Positions 1-10,830 of a stretch of 64,000 nt of DNA are shown one piece after another. The notes below the pieces were generated by a model. That model was not told the origin of the DNA and ran no database searches. It saw nothing but the letters and a program-made list of their open reading frames with translations. The position numbers and the translations under genes were made by a program. The first letter of the stretch is position 1, and each line of letters starts with the position of its first letter. The stretch is from Lotus japonicus (lineage: Eukaryota; Streptophyta; Magnoliopsida; Fabales; Fabaceae): positions 54,024,289-54,088,288 of the forward strand of contig NC_080043.1 of assembly GCF_012489685.1 (NCBI RefSeq), read 5' to 3'.

Positions 1-1115
1 TTCAGCCTAAAGGTTGAAGCTTTACTTAAAAAACTCCAAAAATGGGTATTTTAGGCTAAAATTGATTCCGGCGGAATTCCGGCGACATAACGGAAAATCT
101 AACCCGGCAGAAGTGATCTTGGGCACATAAGGAAGAGGTTTAGAATCAGAAATGAAAGATTCGGGATAGTTTTGCAAAAACCCATAAACTATCAACTCAG
201 AAAAGTCTACAGAAAAGCTATGGAAAAAGCGATCAGAGGTAAGGATTAGCGACTATACCTCGAAACCTTGAAGCAGCAACTGATTGATCGACGATCAAGC
301 AAGAAATGAAGAAAATCTCTCCTCCTCCTCTCCTATGCAAACTCGCGGCCTCCTTGGGAAGAAATGGGTAGTTTTTGTGTTTTTTTTTCTCATTTCTTGG
401 CTATATATAGAGGTTGGCAAAACGCGGTAAAATGAAAGTTTCGCGAATCTGATTTTTCCGGCTTCATTCTCCATGAATTCTTAGATATGTTTTGGCAAAA
501 GAATTCCAAAACTATAAAGATGTCTCCTTGTATTTTTGGCAACTAATGCATAGTCGGTGTAAAACTATTTTACCCGATAAGTTGCTTTTTGCATCGAATG
601 TCGGAATGGAAAACTTCCTTCTGAAGAAAGATTGAAATCATACAGAGAAATGGGTGTACGCGTGTAGAATATTCATTTGAAGCTTTGAATAGAAAAAGTC
701 TTCATTGTCGAGAAATTCTAGGGTTTTGAAATACCAGGGTTTCAGTTTCGGCAAACTTCCGATGATTGGAATCGGACGTTCGTAGATCCTAGAGTTTCGC
801 CTCGAAACGATTGTGATATATGGAAAAAGAGAAGTTCTAACATTTCTCTGAAGATTTTTGGAATTAACTTCCATCGTGCCTAAAAGTGAAAACTAGCTAT
901 ATACTAGGGTTTCTGACCTAGGTTTCAGCGTATAACGATCGTGCTATAACTTTTATCGATTCTGGTACCATCCTTAGACTTTTCCTGAACTTTCTCCTTC
1001 ATAAATTTATTTCATTTAATCAACTCTTGTTCAGGTTTCCCTTCTCAATACATCAACCTAATCGTAAATGGAAATCTCTTCTACTTATTCTAAGCTTAAA
1101 AACTTGGGTCTTACA
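1..1115 (-). mobile_element. Partial LTR of a chromovirus-type Gypsy element, cut by the window edge
   Basis: Read on the minus strand this begins at 1115 with TGTAAGACCCAAGTTTTTAAG, nearly the same first 20 bases as the LTRs starting at 31800, 33630 and 40363. It follows the same order of motifs as those LTRs, including the block around the CTAAAAATCTTCAGAG-like stretch near 845-880 and a TATA box (TATATATA, 402-409) about 710 bases into the LTR. It is clearly diverged from the other copies. It interrupts a Gypsy reverse transcriptase frame exactly at 1115/1116. Its far end, and whether it is a solo LTR or a full element, lie outside the window. The 78-codon ORF at 638-874 has no recognisable product and lies in the LTR leader. 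Confidence 0.8.
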
Positions 1116-1940
1116 GGCTGCGATTCGTCCTGTCAGGCACTGCACTTCTTTTACACTGCTGGGGCTTTTCGTTTCTTGAATTGCTTTACACTTATCTGGA
1201 TTGATCTAAATCCCTCTAGACGTAATCATGAAGCCTAAAAACTTCTCGCCCTGTATACCAAAAGAACACTTCTCCGGATTGAGCCTCATATTATGCTTTC
1301 GGAGCCTACCAAAAGCTTCCGTCAAATCCTCATGATGGCTTGATCCTAAAACTGATTTCACGATCATATCATCGACATATACTTCCATGTTCCTCCCCAC
1401 TTGGCCTTCAAATACCCTTTCCATCAACCGTTGATACGTCGCTCCCGCATTTTTCAGCCCAAAGGGCATAGTTTGATAACAGTAGTTTACCCTAGCGGTC
1501 ATGAAGGTCGTTTTGTCTTCATCCGACGGGTGCATCTTGATTTGGTGATATCCTGAATAGGCATCCATCAAACTCAGCAGCTCATTTCCCGAAGCTCCAT
1601 CCACTAGCTTGTCTATGCTCGGTAATGGGTAAGAATCTTTCGGACACGCCTTATTCAGGTCTGTGTAGTCGACACGCATCCGCCATTTTCCGTTCGCCTT
1701 CTTTACCATTACTACATTCGCCAGCCAAGTAGGATACTTAATTTCTCGAATGAAATCTGCCGCCAGTAATTTGTTCACCTCTTGATGGATTGCCTTCTCC
1801 TTTTCATCGCCCATTCGCCGGCGTGTCTGAGTCACTGGTTTAATTCCAGGATTTAGTGCCAGCCTGTGGCAAATGAAGTTCGGGTCTATTTCTGGCATGT
1901 CCTTGTGACTCCAAGCAAAGAGATCCAAGTTCTCGCCCAA
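1116..1940 (-). pseudogene. Tat-type Gypsy reverse transcriptase, interrupted
   Basis: The open part (1206-1940) encodes the N-terminal RT region with NPGIKPVTQTRRR, the WRMRVDYTDLNKACPKD block, LMDAYSGYHQIKM, MPFGLKNAGATYQRLM and the catalytic box YVDDMIV, all intact. An in-frame TAG at 1206-1208 replaces the usual Glu codon in ITSRGIxINPDKCK. The same frame then runs on to TGRIAA at 1116, where an LTR begins. The protein is therefore inactivated twice: by a nonsense codon and by an insertion that removes RNase H and integrase. Upstream, a short frame break separates it from the protease ORF. Confidence 0.88.
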
Positions 1941-1968
1941 TAGCCTTGAAAATCTTTGTTCCTAAGCC

Positions 1969-2520
1969 TCAGTCAGTCGGGGTCCCTATCTTGAGTGTCT
2001 TCTCGCCAAATTTCAGCTCCTTGGTCTCCTCGATCGGTGTAGGCATGTTGACTCGCCCCTCGCCCCTTGGGTCTAGGTTCTCTTCTGGCGCATCGACCTC
2101 GTTACATCGGTGTCCCACCGAGGCGTTCCTTTTCCCGTACCAATAGCGTTGCAGTAGCACTCCCTCGCCGTTGTTTTGGTCCACAGCCACTCTTCCAATT
2201 TGTCCATTCGGCAAAGGATATTTAACCGCCAAGTGTGCCGTCGAAATCACAGCGCACAGCCGGTTCAAGGTGTTCCTGCCAATTATCATGTTGTACGATC
2301 CCTCCGCTCCTAGGATCAAGTATTTCACTCTTAGCGTCCTAGCGTTCTCTCGCTCGCCGAATGTGGTGTCAAGGTCAAGGACGCCTCTCACCCATACTTG
2401 CTCGCCTGCAAACCCCATTAGAGTCCCTGCATAAGGAGTGAGATCGGCCTCATTCAAACCGAGCCGATCAAATACCCCGGCGTAAATGATGTCTGCCAAA
2501 CTCCCTTGATCCAAAAGCAC
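1969..2520 (-). pseudogene. Tat-type Gypsy aspartic protease region
   Basis: This 183-codon frame holds a retropepsin-like domain. The active-site motif is LLDQGSLAD, where most relatives have DGGSSAD or DQGSSAD, so Asp is kept but the following Ser/Thr-type residues vary. Later in the frame come GEQVWVRG, YNMIIGRNTLNRLCAV and AHLAVKYPLPNG, conserved in Tat-group proteases, followed by a spacer leading toward RT. In the living family it would be one part of a gag-pol polyprotein. Here the connection to RT (1941-1968) and to gag (above 2520) is broken. Confidence 0.8.
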
Positions 2521-3187
2521 TCGTTGTACATTAAGTTGGTTGACGCGAAGGAGGATTACGATCGGATCGTCCAGATGTGGCTTTATTCCAATGAAGTCAC
2601 CAACGAGAAGGTAATGTCTGGATGTGAAAAACCAAAAGGAACTTCTGTTACCTTGTCAACCGCCCTAGCATACCGCTTTCTAGCTGCACTGGTGATTCCT
2701 CCTCCTCCAAACCCTCTAGCAATTGTGTGCACTCATTTGGGTATTGGAGCTCTACCGCCCTGCACTCTAGTAGGCCTTCCTGCTGCTATCAGTTTCCTGA
2801 CCTCACGCTGTAACGTGCGGCACTCCTCTGTCACATGGCCCATGGCCTGGTGATAAACGCACCACTCACCCCTCGACTCGCCGCTTATTCGCGTTGTTAA
2901 CAGCTCTCAGAGGATTTCTGACGTAGATAGTTTGTCCAGGCATGTTAGCTTTCCTTTTAGAGATGAGTTTGTCCACTCCTTCGGGGATTTCCAATAGCTT
3001 TCCCTTTGCAACATCCGAAGCTTCACCGCTGTATTCGCTTCCCGAGCCTCCGCGTCCTGCTGCTCCAGACCACGACTTATGTCGCGAATCAGCCACCTCC
3101 AATCTCCGAGAGTGTCCAACGACCAAGGTGATGGCGGTTTTCCTTCTGAGGATTTCAGCAAGGAGACTGAAAATTCCGCCTCCTCCT
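2521..3187 (-). pseudogene. Tat-type Gypsy gag remnant, inner part
   Basis: On the minus strand the region carries scattered in-frame pieces: EWCVYHQAMGHVTEECRTL followed by REVRKLIAAGR (around 2750-2870), the relic of a gag C-terminal zinc-knuckle-like region, and basic stretches at 2866-3126. Stops and shifts separate them. The N-terminal end of gag was cut at 3187 by the SIRE insertion and resumes at 14092. The total gag length (roughly 250 codons across both parts) is far shorter than usual for this group, so an older internal deletion is likely. Confidence 0.6.
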
Positions 3188-4432
3188 TGAAGGTATGAAA
3201 AACGATAGAAATGGGGGTTTGAATAGCGTTTTTAAAACTAAAAACTCGACCCACTTGAGATTTAAATAAATCTCTTCAACCACCAAAGACAAAAGTGCTA
3301 AGATAAGAGTTAAGGAAAGCACACAGATGATTTTATCCTGGTTCACTTGATAAATCCCTCAAGCTAATCCAGTCCACCTGTTAAGGTGATTTCTTCCTTC
3401 CTAGAATGAAGGCAATCCACTAATCAGAGTTTGTTACAACTGCACTTGCTACCTGCAAAGTGACTAACAATACACTGACTTAGCTATCACTAAGATTCAC
3501 TCTCTTAGTCTTCTCTAGGATCCGACCAACCTTGGTCTCCTAAAGGAAAAACAAACAACTGTTTGAAGGTTTGGGTTTACAAAGAAATGCTTCTTAGAAA
3601 GCTAATAGTAAACACAATTCATACAATGTGAAGATAGAATGCTTTGAGAGAGTATTTGATTTTCGCGTGAGCTTCTACAAAGTTCTTCGAAAAAGCATCT
3701 TTCATCTTCAGCCTATTTATATACTCCAAGGAATTAGGTTTGGAAGTTTGCATGGAATGCTACCGTTGGAGGGCAGATCTGGGTTTTCCAGGTTCTGCTG
3801 TGGCTGAATTAGTTAGGTAAGGTCGTCAGGAATGGTACAATTGCTTTTGTACTTTGGATAGCGACATGACCTTTATCCTTGTTGACTTCTGATCAGAGTG
3901 ATGCTTCATATTGGAACTTGTGAAGCTTGGTGATTAGAGTCAGAGGGAAGATTGGATCCTCTGACCTTTGTACCTTCTGCTTCTGGACTCAGAGGAGAAG
4001 TACTTGGTCTTCAGAGCCAACTTACTCTTGGACTTCAGAATCTTCACTACTCAGCTTCTGACTTTCAGAGCTTCTGGACCTTCAGAGCTTCTGATCCTTC
4101 ATAGCTTCTGATCCTTTAGAGTGTCTGATTCTTCAGAGCTTCTGATCCTTCAGAGCTTCTAGTGAGCTGAATCCATATCAGAGCTTTATAATCTTCAGAT
4201 CTTCTGAAGCTTGATCTACTATTCAGATTGAACATAGTACGTGCGAAAGCGTTGCAGAGGTTACTCTTTGAGCATTGTGCTTCTGAATTATGTGAAATAG
4301 GATCAGAGTCTTGGCCTGTCATTAGAACACTCAGAAAACAACGTTAGAGTACCATAATTGTTCATACATAATAGTTAACATGTAATCATCAAAACATAGA
4401 GTTGTACTACTAGATCAAAACTTGATCTTACA
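3188..4432 (-). repeat. 3' LTR of the SIRE-type element
   Basis: This 1245-bp LTR is about 98% identical by eye to 12842-14086. The minus-strand start is TGTAAGATCAAG and the end is ATACCTTCA. It contains a run of degenerate CTTCAGAGCTTCTGATC-type short repeats (about 4040-4160). The ORF at 4116-4322 is a by-product of these repeats. Confidence 0.95.
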
Positions 4433-4447
4433 ATCTCCCCCTTTTTG
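4433..4447 (-). other. Polypurine tract of the SIRE-type element
   Basis: The minus strand reads AAAAAGGGGGAGAT directly before the 3' LTR. This is the position and composition expected of the plus-strand primer. A second purine run of the same type occurs at 4904-4918. Confidence 0.85.
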
Positions 4448-5164
4448 ATGATGACAAAACCAAGTATTTTTTATGAACAATTCTTAAGCAATAAACTGAA
4501 TTCACTCAGAGTTTAAAGAAAAGAAGTAAACTTATCCTGAGGTGAATGGTTTATGTTGCTCATTCTGAATCCAAGTCATAGCTTGATTCTGAGCTTAGCT
4601 CCCCCTGAATCTAGGACTTAATGAAAATATTAGTAATATCTAGATTCTGAGCTAAATAATAAAGGAGTTCAGAGTCAGAATGTATGACATAGATAAAATG
4701 AAATAATCAGAGCGCATAAGTATTCAGAGTCATGAGCAGAGTAAAGGTATCAGAGTCAACTAATATCACTTCAGAGGAAGTGAAAATGTATTCCTTGTAT
4801 TTGCCCAGTGACACATCTATGGTCACAAAGGTGGAACTCTTAAATTCTCCAAAAGAAAAAAAATCACACTAACACAGCTTACACATCAAAAACTGGTTGT
4901 ATACTCCCCCTTTTTGTCATAAGCAAAAAGCACGGGGTGTGAAAAACTTAGCTTGAAGTACATGGTACTCCCCCTTAGAAAAGGTCTAAGTGTAAAAAGA
5001 TGGAGAAAAGAATAAGAAATTAAAGAAAACGTTTTTAATTAATGCATATGCAGTAGATTAAATGAAAGAGTTGAACGTTTACCACCGGCCAAGGAGTTAA
5101 AGGTAAACATCTGTTACCAATAAACAATCCTCGAGAAACTGCTTCAGCATTAACTTCTGTAGAC
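4448..5164 (-). other. SIRE 3' untranslated region
   Basis: About 700 bases between the polypurine tract and the antisense ORF promoter. The region is AT-rich and contains several short purine-rich runs on the minus strand (near 4600, 4910 and 4970). Similar sequence recurs in forward orientation at 52910-53480. No gene is visible here. Confidence 0.6.
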
Positions 5165-5175
5165 TGAACTTAGCA

Positions 5176-5183
5176 TATAAATA
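5176..5183 (+). promoter_or_regulatory. TATA box of the antisense ORF
   Basis: TATAAATA lies 56 bases before the ATG at 5239, in the context CATATAAATAGCGG, which is close to the plant TATA consensus. Start of transcription would be expected near 5205-5215, giving a leader of about 30 bases. Confidence 0.55.
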
Positions 5184-5238
5184 GCGGTGAAAGCATAACA
5201 GTCTTCACATCTCGTTTTCACTTGAGCTTAAAATTGCA

Positions 5239-5628
5239 ATGGCATCCTTCATAGCATGCATCGAGCAATTGAGGAAGAAAGCCTTTGATGAAGAGATCTT
5301 CATCAATGTACGCCATCCAGAGGAACCGAGCGTCTATAGTCTGACAAACCGGCTAATAGGCATGAGCCTGAGTCCAGAAATGGACAACATCCTTAGAAGC
5401 TTCCTCAGATTCGTGGAGGAAATGCAAGTGTTCTTCCAGAAGGAGCTGGAGCTTTATGAGGAGATCAGAGCAACAGAGGCGGCTCTAGAGACGGTAGTGG
5501 AGGGTCCTGAGAGGCAGGAGCTGCGCCAGAGCTTAGTCCTCTTAGAGCATAGGCAGCATCGTCTGCAGCTTGAGAAAGCAGCGATGCGTAGGCAATGTAG
5601 AGTATTGAGGAAAAATCCTCCCTTTTAA
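5239..5628 (+). CDS. Small antisense ORF inside the SIRE-type element, unknown function
   Basis: A 129-codon ORF runs opposite to the element that contains it, between the polypurine tract and the extra sense ORF. I do not recognise the protein. It starts MASFIACIEQLRKKAF and has a globular-looking first half with hydrophobic spacing (SLSPEMDNILRSFLRFVEEM). The second half is strongly charged and probably a coiled coil (about residues 65-125), rich in Glu, Arg, Leu and Gln and ending in basic residues. No signal peptide or membrane segment is visible. Several things argue against a chance frame: a TATA box 56 bases upstream, an ATG in good plant context (GCAATGGC), a GC-richer coding stretch than its flanks, and an AATAAATAAA poly(A)-like signal 33 bases after the stop. 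Its role, for example silencing or regulation of the element, cannot be told from sequence. Confidence 0.6.
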   Translation: MASFIACIEQLRKKAFDEEIFINVRHPEEPSVYSLTNRLIGMSLSPEMDNILRSFLRFVEEMQVFFQKELELYEEIRATEAALETVVEGPERQELRQSLVLLEHRQHRLQLEKAAMRRQCRVLRKNPPF

Positions 5629-5660
5629 ATGTATCAATGCATTGTATGAATTATCTTATT

Positions 5661-5670
5661 AATAAATAAA
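5661..5670 (+). terminator. Poly(A) signal candidate of the antisense ORF
   Basis: AATAAATAAA lies 33 bases after the TAA stop at 5626-5628 in an AT-rich stretch, fitting a near-upstream element for cleavage around 5685-5700. The sense ORF ends at 5840, so the two transcripts would converge tail to tail with little overlap. Confidence 0.45.
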
Positions 5671-5839
5671 AAACTTGTTTGTTGATTAATGTGTGTGAGT
5701 CAAAATTAAGTAATGATAAACAAGAATTATGCAAGCATATAAAAACGAAAAAACGATAATTGAATAGAAGAACCAGAGTTAAACGCGAAAAACATAGTAA
5801 TAGAGTAGAAAAAAACAGAATAAAGAGAGTTCCTAAATA

Positions 5840-8598
5840 CTAAGGTTTAGGTGTCCACCTCAAAAGTTCTGTGCATATCTCTTTCAGACTCTGGAGAAGA
5901 GCTTCATGCGAATCAAGTCTTTGTTCAATGAGATCAATTCTTGAATCTGATTGAGGTTGAGCAGACGTTTCAGCTTGATCAGAGTGAGGAATTTGAGCAG
6001 ATGTGGAGGCAACATCAGTAAATGGAATGATTCCAAGTGCTTGATCTCTTAGTGCCTCAGCTTCAGCTTGTAATTTAGCAGCTTGTTCCAGAGCTTGCAA
6101 CCTTGCAGTTTCACGTTGTTCTGCTTCAATACTTGCAGCTTCTTCTTCTTGTTCTTTCTTTTTTCTGGCTTCTTCAATAGCAGTATAGAGTTGTGCTCTC
6201 ATCAGCTGTTCATTCAAAGCTTCTCTTCTTTTGAATCGGTGACTAGCAGCTTCAACACACTGATTATTTTCAGCATTTAGAAACCCCACCATCACTGGAA
6301 CTTGGTCAACCATCCAAGAACACAGATGATCCTAGTCCTCAACAACCATGTCTGGATTCTCACTGAGGTCAGTGCGACCATGCACATTGTGAACCCTTAA
6401 AGATGCTTCATGATTAAATGAGTTGATGTAATTAAGGAGGGTGGTTGGTCCAGAGTAGGTGTAGGGAACAAGAGAGAGGTTTGGTTCAGGTGATGAAGAG
6501 TGATTGCTACTAACAACCTCCGAGGGAGAACCAATCTGCAGAGTCTGATGTGTAGATGTATTGGTCTCAGGGTTTTGATGAGAGGTTTCAGTCTCATGGT
6601 TTTGTGATTTGTCTGAGGAATGGTTTGAGACTGATGCATTATTCTCTGGAAGAGGAGAAAGAGGAGGAGGAGGTGGAGGAGGCATAGAAGCCAGAGGGAC
6701 CGCTTGGATTGGGGAATCCGGAGCAACCAGAGGTTCTGGCCTGGGTCCAGAGTAACGGTTTGGACTTGGAACAGTTAGGAAATGTTCAGGAATTTCTGAA
6801 ACTCTTTCTCTGGCAAGTTGAAAGAATTGGCGAGAAGCTTCAGATTTATCGGAAGGAGAAGAAAAAAGAACATTGGTACGAAAAGAAACAATGGGAGCAG
6901 GAGAGAGAACTTCTCTTTCAGAGGGTTCCTCATTTGAGTGATCAGAAGGTTGAGGCTCAGAGTTGGATTTTTCAGGGTTTGGTATCTCTTGAGCTTGTGT
7001 CTCAGAAACTATTGGTTCAGAAGTTTGTCGATTGTATGGAAGAATAATGGGTGAGGTGGAAGCAGAGGGTTTGCCAGCTTGAAGCATTTTCCAGAGGGAT
7101 CCTTCCTCAATGGAGGGTTGGAAGAAGGAGGCCCTAGGGGGCGAAGGGTGAGAGGTCGGTTGATCAACTGGTGTAGGTTCAGGGTTGGTTTCATCATGAA
7201 TTGCATCAAACAAATTTAAATCATCATCTTAAAGAACAACAAACTTACTTGAAGCTCTAACTGCAGATCTTGTGATTCTGGTAGAAGGTGCAGTTCTAGC
7301 AGGCTATGAGTGACTTGAGTTGCAATCCTGACCTTCTTTGCCTTCTTCTGAGGCGGTGGTTCATCATCATCATCTTCATCACCATCAGAGGGATCCTTCT
7401 CCTCAGAGGCTTCAACTTGCTTTCTCTTAGTCTTCTTCTTCCTGGGAGAGTCAAAGTCTGGAGGATCTTGAAGATTTCTGAAGAATTCATCCACATCAAT
7501 CTCAAGACCTTGCTGCTTCATATCATCAAGATAGATCCTGATAGCTTCTGGATCATCAGCCTTGGACCAGAGAGGGTAGTCCTTCAGATGGATTCTTCTT
7601 CTTGGTCTTGCATCAGCAATTTTAACTTCAGCCTTTGTTTCTATCAAGCCCATTTTCTTCATGGATGTAGGAGTGAAGACATCCCCAACAATTGTTGTCA
7701 AGTCTTCAGTGCATCCTAATTTTTACAGAGCCTTTATTAGTTTGCTCTCTATGAAGAAATTAGAAAGCAATCTGCCAAAAGGTATGTATTCGATTGCAGA
7801 CTTGGGTGAAGCAGTAGTTCTTGACTTCTTGATGCACTCCTTCAGATAGGAGAAGAGAAAGTAGGGCAGGCAAACTTTGCGGTGCTCCTTGATGAAGAAA
7901 AGCAACACCTTCTGGGTGAAGTTGATGTAATCTGGAGAGCTTCCCTTCGGCCTTTGATTTATGCAGTTAAGAAGAATCTTGTGCCAGATTCTCAGATCAA
8001 GATGAAGATCCTTGGTCTTGCAGTCATTTTTTCCTGGCTTCCATGTAGAATAAAGAGCCATGTTGACCTTCTCCTTGGTACTTGGTTTGACTTTTGATTC
8101 CTACAACTGGAATCTATAGCCATTGCTTGTCTCTGCACCCAGAAGCCTTACAAACGACTTCTCAGAAATGATGATCCTCTTTCCCATAACAAACGACACC
8201 ACTTGATGCTCATTGCAGTCAGCGTGCTTCCAGAATTCCTTCACGAGTTTATCATAAACTTGACCATGGAGTCTTTGGAAATATCCTTCCCAGCCTTGAG
8301 CTTGAACTTCAGGACGAAGATCGACCCCATTATCAGCAATGTTGTCGAGGTCAAATCTCTATTCAGCAAGAACTTGGAGATCTTCAGGAGGGAAAACACA
8401 TGTAACTGCACATCTTCTCTGAGATAGGGGAACAACATCCTCAGCATCTTGGACTTGTGCTTGAGCAGCATCTGTAGACCTAGAACGGAGAACAGGACCC
8501 ACTTGACCCGTTGGAAGACCCACCACCATTTGGGGGAACACTCTTCCGTCTGCGGAATCAGCCCTTTCGTCGGAGTCAGCCCTTTCAGATCTCGCCAT
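5840..8598 (-). pseudogene. Extra sense ORF (env-position, plant transposon protein type) of the SIRE element, broken
   Basis: Downstream of pol lies an extra gene starting at ATG 8598 (MARSERADSDERADS). Its pieces are at 8359-8598, about 8110-8360, 7723-8061, 7216-7701, 6332-7213 and 5840-6313. In order they show a Gln/Asp-rich head, then a domain with HGQVYDKLVKEFWKHAD and KRIIISEKSFVRLLG wording, which I match to the putative plant transposon protein family seen in SIRE-like elements. Next come an acidic then basic Lys-rich stretch (7300-7480), a long Pro/Ser-rich region (including PPPPPPPLSPLP), and a C-terminal coiled coil rich in Glu, Ala and Gln (5840-6313). At least four frame breaks or stops interrupt it. 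Function is unknown. In related SIRE elements this position has been called env-like, but I see no signal peptide or fusion protein here. Confidence 0.75.
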
Positions 8599-9007
8599 AG
8601 TTGAAGGTTGGAGGTTTGGGTAGAAGAGAGATGAGCGAGAGCGAGAGAGAATCGAACAGGATGAGGGTTTTGCAAACAGGAGAGAGAAGCAAAAGACGTG
8701 AATGATGGAAAACGTGTGTGTGTAGTGATTTTAGAAAGTAACCGTTGTTGATTGTAAAAGCAAAAGTAAAATCAACGGTTAAAAATTAAGAACATCATTA
8801 TGAACAGTTAATACACAGATCACACGGTGGAGAAAGAGCACATCTACACTCATTACAACAGATTGTCAGCACAGGCACAAGGAACGATGTATCAAAGTAA
8901 ACTGACACACGCTTACTGTCTCGTCTCAGAGTAAGCACCAATGGGTACTTATCTTCTGACTAAGTTACCTTCTGAACTAGACATCTTCTAATGAGGAAGC
9001 ATCATAG
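8599..9007 (-). other. Spacer and TC-rich leader before the extra SIRE ORF
   Basis: About 400 bases separate the end of RNase H from the ATG at 8598. The final 130 bases before that ATG are strongly CT-rich on the minus strand (CTCTCTCGCTCTCGCTC and similar), resembling a plant 5' untranslated leader. The second SIRE copy has the same arrangement before its ATG at 45889. No separate gene is seen. Confidence 0.45.
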
Positions 9008-10830
9008 TCAGAGGTTCTGATCCATCTTCATACTGGACAAAAGTCCATATTCAGATTTTTCAGTATAAAATTTAACCTCTGCTAAGGGCTTTGTAAAGAT
9101 ATCTGCCCATTGATGGTCAGTATCAATAAACTTCAGAAGAAGTACGCCCTTCTGAACATAATCTCTAATAAAGTGATACTTTACCTCTATGTGTTTTGCC
9201 CTTGAGTGTAAGATTGGATTCTTACTGAGTGAGATTGCAGCAGTATTATCACAATAAATTGGAATGTTACTCTCAAGGATTTGATAATCCTCTAGCTGAT
9301 GTTTCATCCAGAGCATCTGAGTGCTGCAAATAGATGCTGAGATATATTCTGCCTCTGCAGTGGATAGTGCAATAGTAGACTGCCTCTTGCTTGCCCATGA
9401 GACTAAGTTACTTCCCAGAAATTGACAATTTCCAGAAGTACTTAGTTCTATCTCCAGCATAATCAGCATCACAATAACCTGAAAGCTTATACTCTGATGT
9501 TTTCTTATACATCAAGCCAAGGTTAGTGGTACCTTTCAGATATCTGAGAATTCTCTTAACAACAGTTAAGTGAGTTTCTCTAGGATCTGATTGGAATCGA
9601 GCACATAAGTGTACACTAAACAGAATATCTGGCCTAGATGCAGTTAAGTATAGAAGTGAACCTATCATTCCAAGATAGAGCTTCTGACATACTTTTCCAT
9701 TGGCATCTTCTTTTTCCAGAATACGTGTAGGATGCATAGGAGTCTTAACAATTATTGATTCTGTCATATTGAACTTCATAAGTTCCTTTGTGTACTTGCT
9801 CTGATGGATGTAAGTAGCTTGTGGTTTTTGATCAACTTGTATTCCCAGAAAGTACTTGAGTTCTCCCATCATACTCATTTCAAATTCAGCCTGCATCATC
9901 TCAGAAAATTCTTTGCAAAGAGATGGATTAGCAGATCCAAATATAATATCATCAACATAAATTTGCACAATTAAGATATCATCTTTGTAAGTTATGCAAA
10001 AGAGAGTTGTATCTACTTTACCCCTTACAAACTCATTTTCCAGAAGGAATGAGCTAAGTCTCTAATACCATGCTCTGGGAGCTTGCTTCTGACCATAAAG
10101 AGATTTCTTCAATTTGAAAATATGGTCAGGGTTCTTCTCATCTTCAAAACCAGGAGGTTGGTGCACATACACTTCCTCTGAGATGTATCCATTCAGGAAG
10201 GCACTCTTAACATCCATCTGATGAAGAATTATGTTGTGATTCACTGAAAATGAGATTTGCAGTCTGATTGCTTCCAATCTTGCTACTGGAGCAAATGTTT
10301 CAGTATAATCTATTCCTTCTTGCTGATTGTAGCCTTGAGCAACTAGCCTTGCCTTGTTTCTGACTACATCTCCTTTTTCATTCAGCTTGTTTCTGAAAAA
10401 CCCATTTGGTTCCAATGATGTGAGCACCTTGAGGTTTCTTGACAAGGTTCCAAACATCATTCTTGGAGAATTGATTCAATTCTTCTTCCATTGCCAGAAT
10501 CCAGTCTTTGTCTTGAAGAGCTTCATCAATTGATTTTGGTTCAATTAAGGATACCAATCCCTTCAAACTAAGTAGGGTCTCTTCAGAGGGTCTGAATGCT
10601 GATCTGGTTCTGACTGGTTCATCTTTGTTTCCCAGAATCAACTCCTTAGAATGAGAGGCAACAATTCTGCTCTTCCTCTGAGGTTGTGAATCAGAGGGAC
10701 CAACTTCCTCTGGAGAGTCTTCCTCTGGCTCAGCTTCCTCTGGAGCTTTGCCTTTATCAGAAACATTTATACTCATATCTGCAAACTTTTCAACTAGCTT
10801 TGATTGATCAGAGTCAAGCTTATCATCAAA
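9008..10830 (-). pseudogene. SIRE pol: reverse transcriptase and RNase H, frameshifted
   Basis: Read on the minus strand, 10776-10378 gives the region before RT (MSINVSDKGKAPEEAEPEED, then LKGLVSLIEPKSIDEALQDK). 10460-10062 gives the RT palm ([34 protein letters not shown]), and 9968-9408 has MQIYVDDIIFGSAN, the catalytic YVDD box, and KYFLGIQVDQ. 9472-9008 gives RNase H (WASKRQSTIALSTAEAEYIS, HYFIRD-like HFIRDYVQKG). Frame changes occur near 10400, 10060 and 9430, so no full-length product is possible. Integrase, which should lie between gag-pre-integrase and this region, is absent: the frame jumps directly at about 10831. Confidence 0.88.

Noticed and set aside
1946..2853. Plus-strand ORFs at the left end
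   Set aside because: They are opposite-strand readings of the Gypsy protease and gag remnants, which match known domains on the minus strand.
5840..8598. Calling the extra SIRE ORF an envelope gene
   Set aside because: No signal peptide, membrane anchor or fusion-like segment is seen; the recognisable part is a plant transposon protein-type domain.
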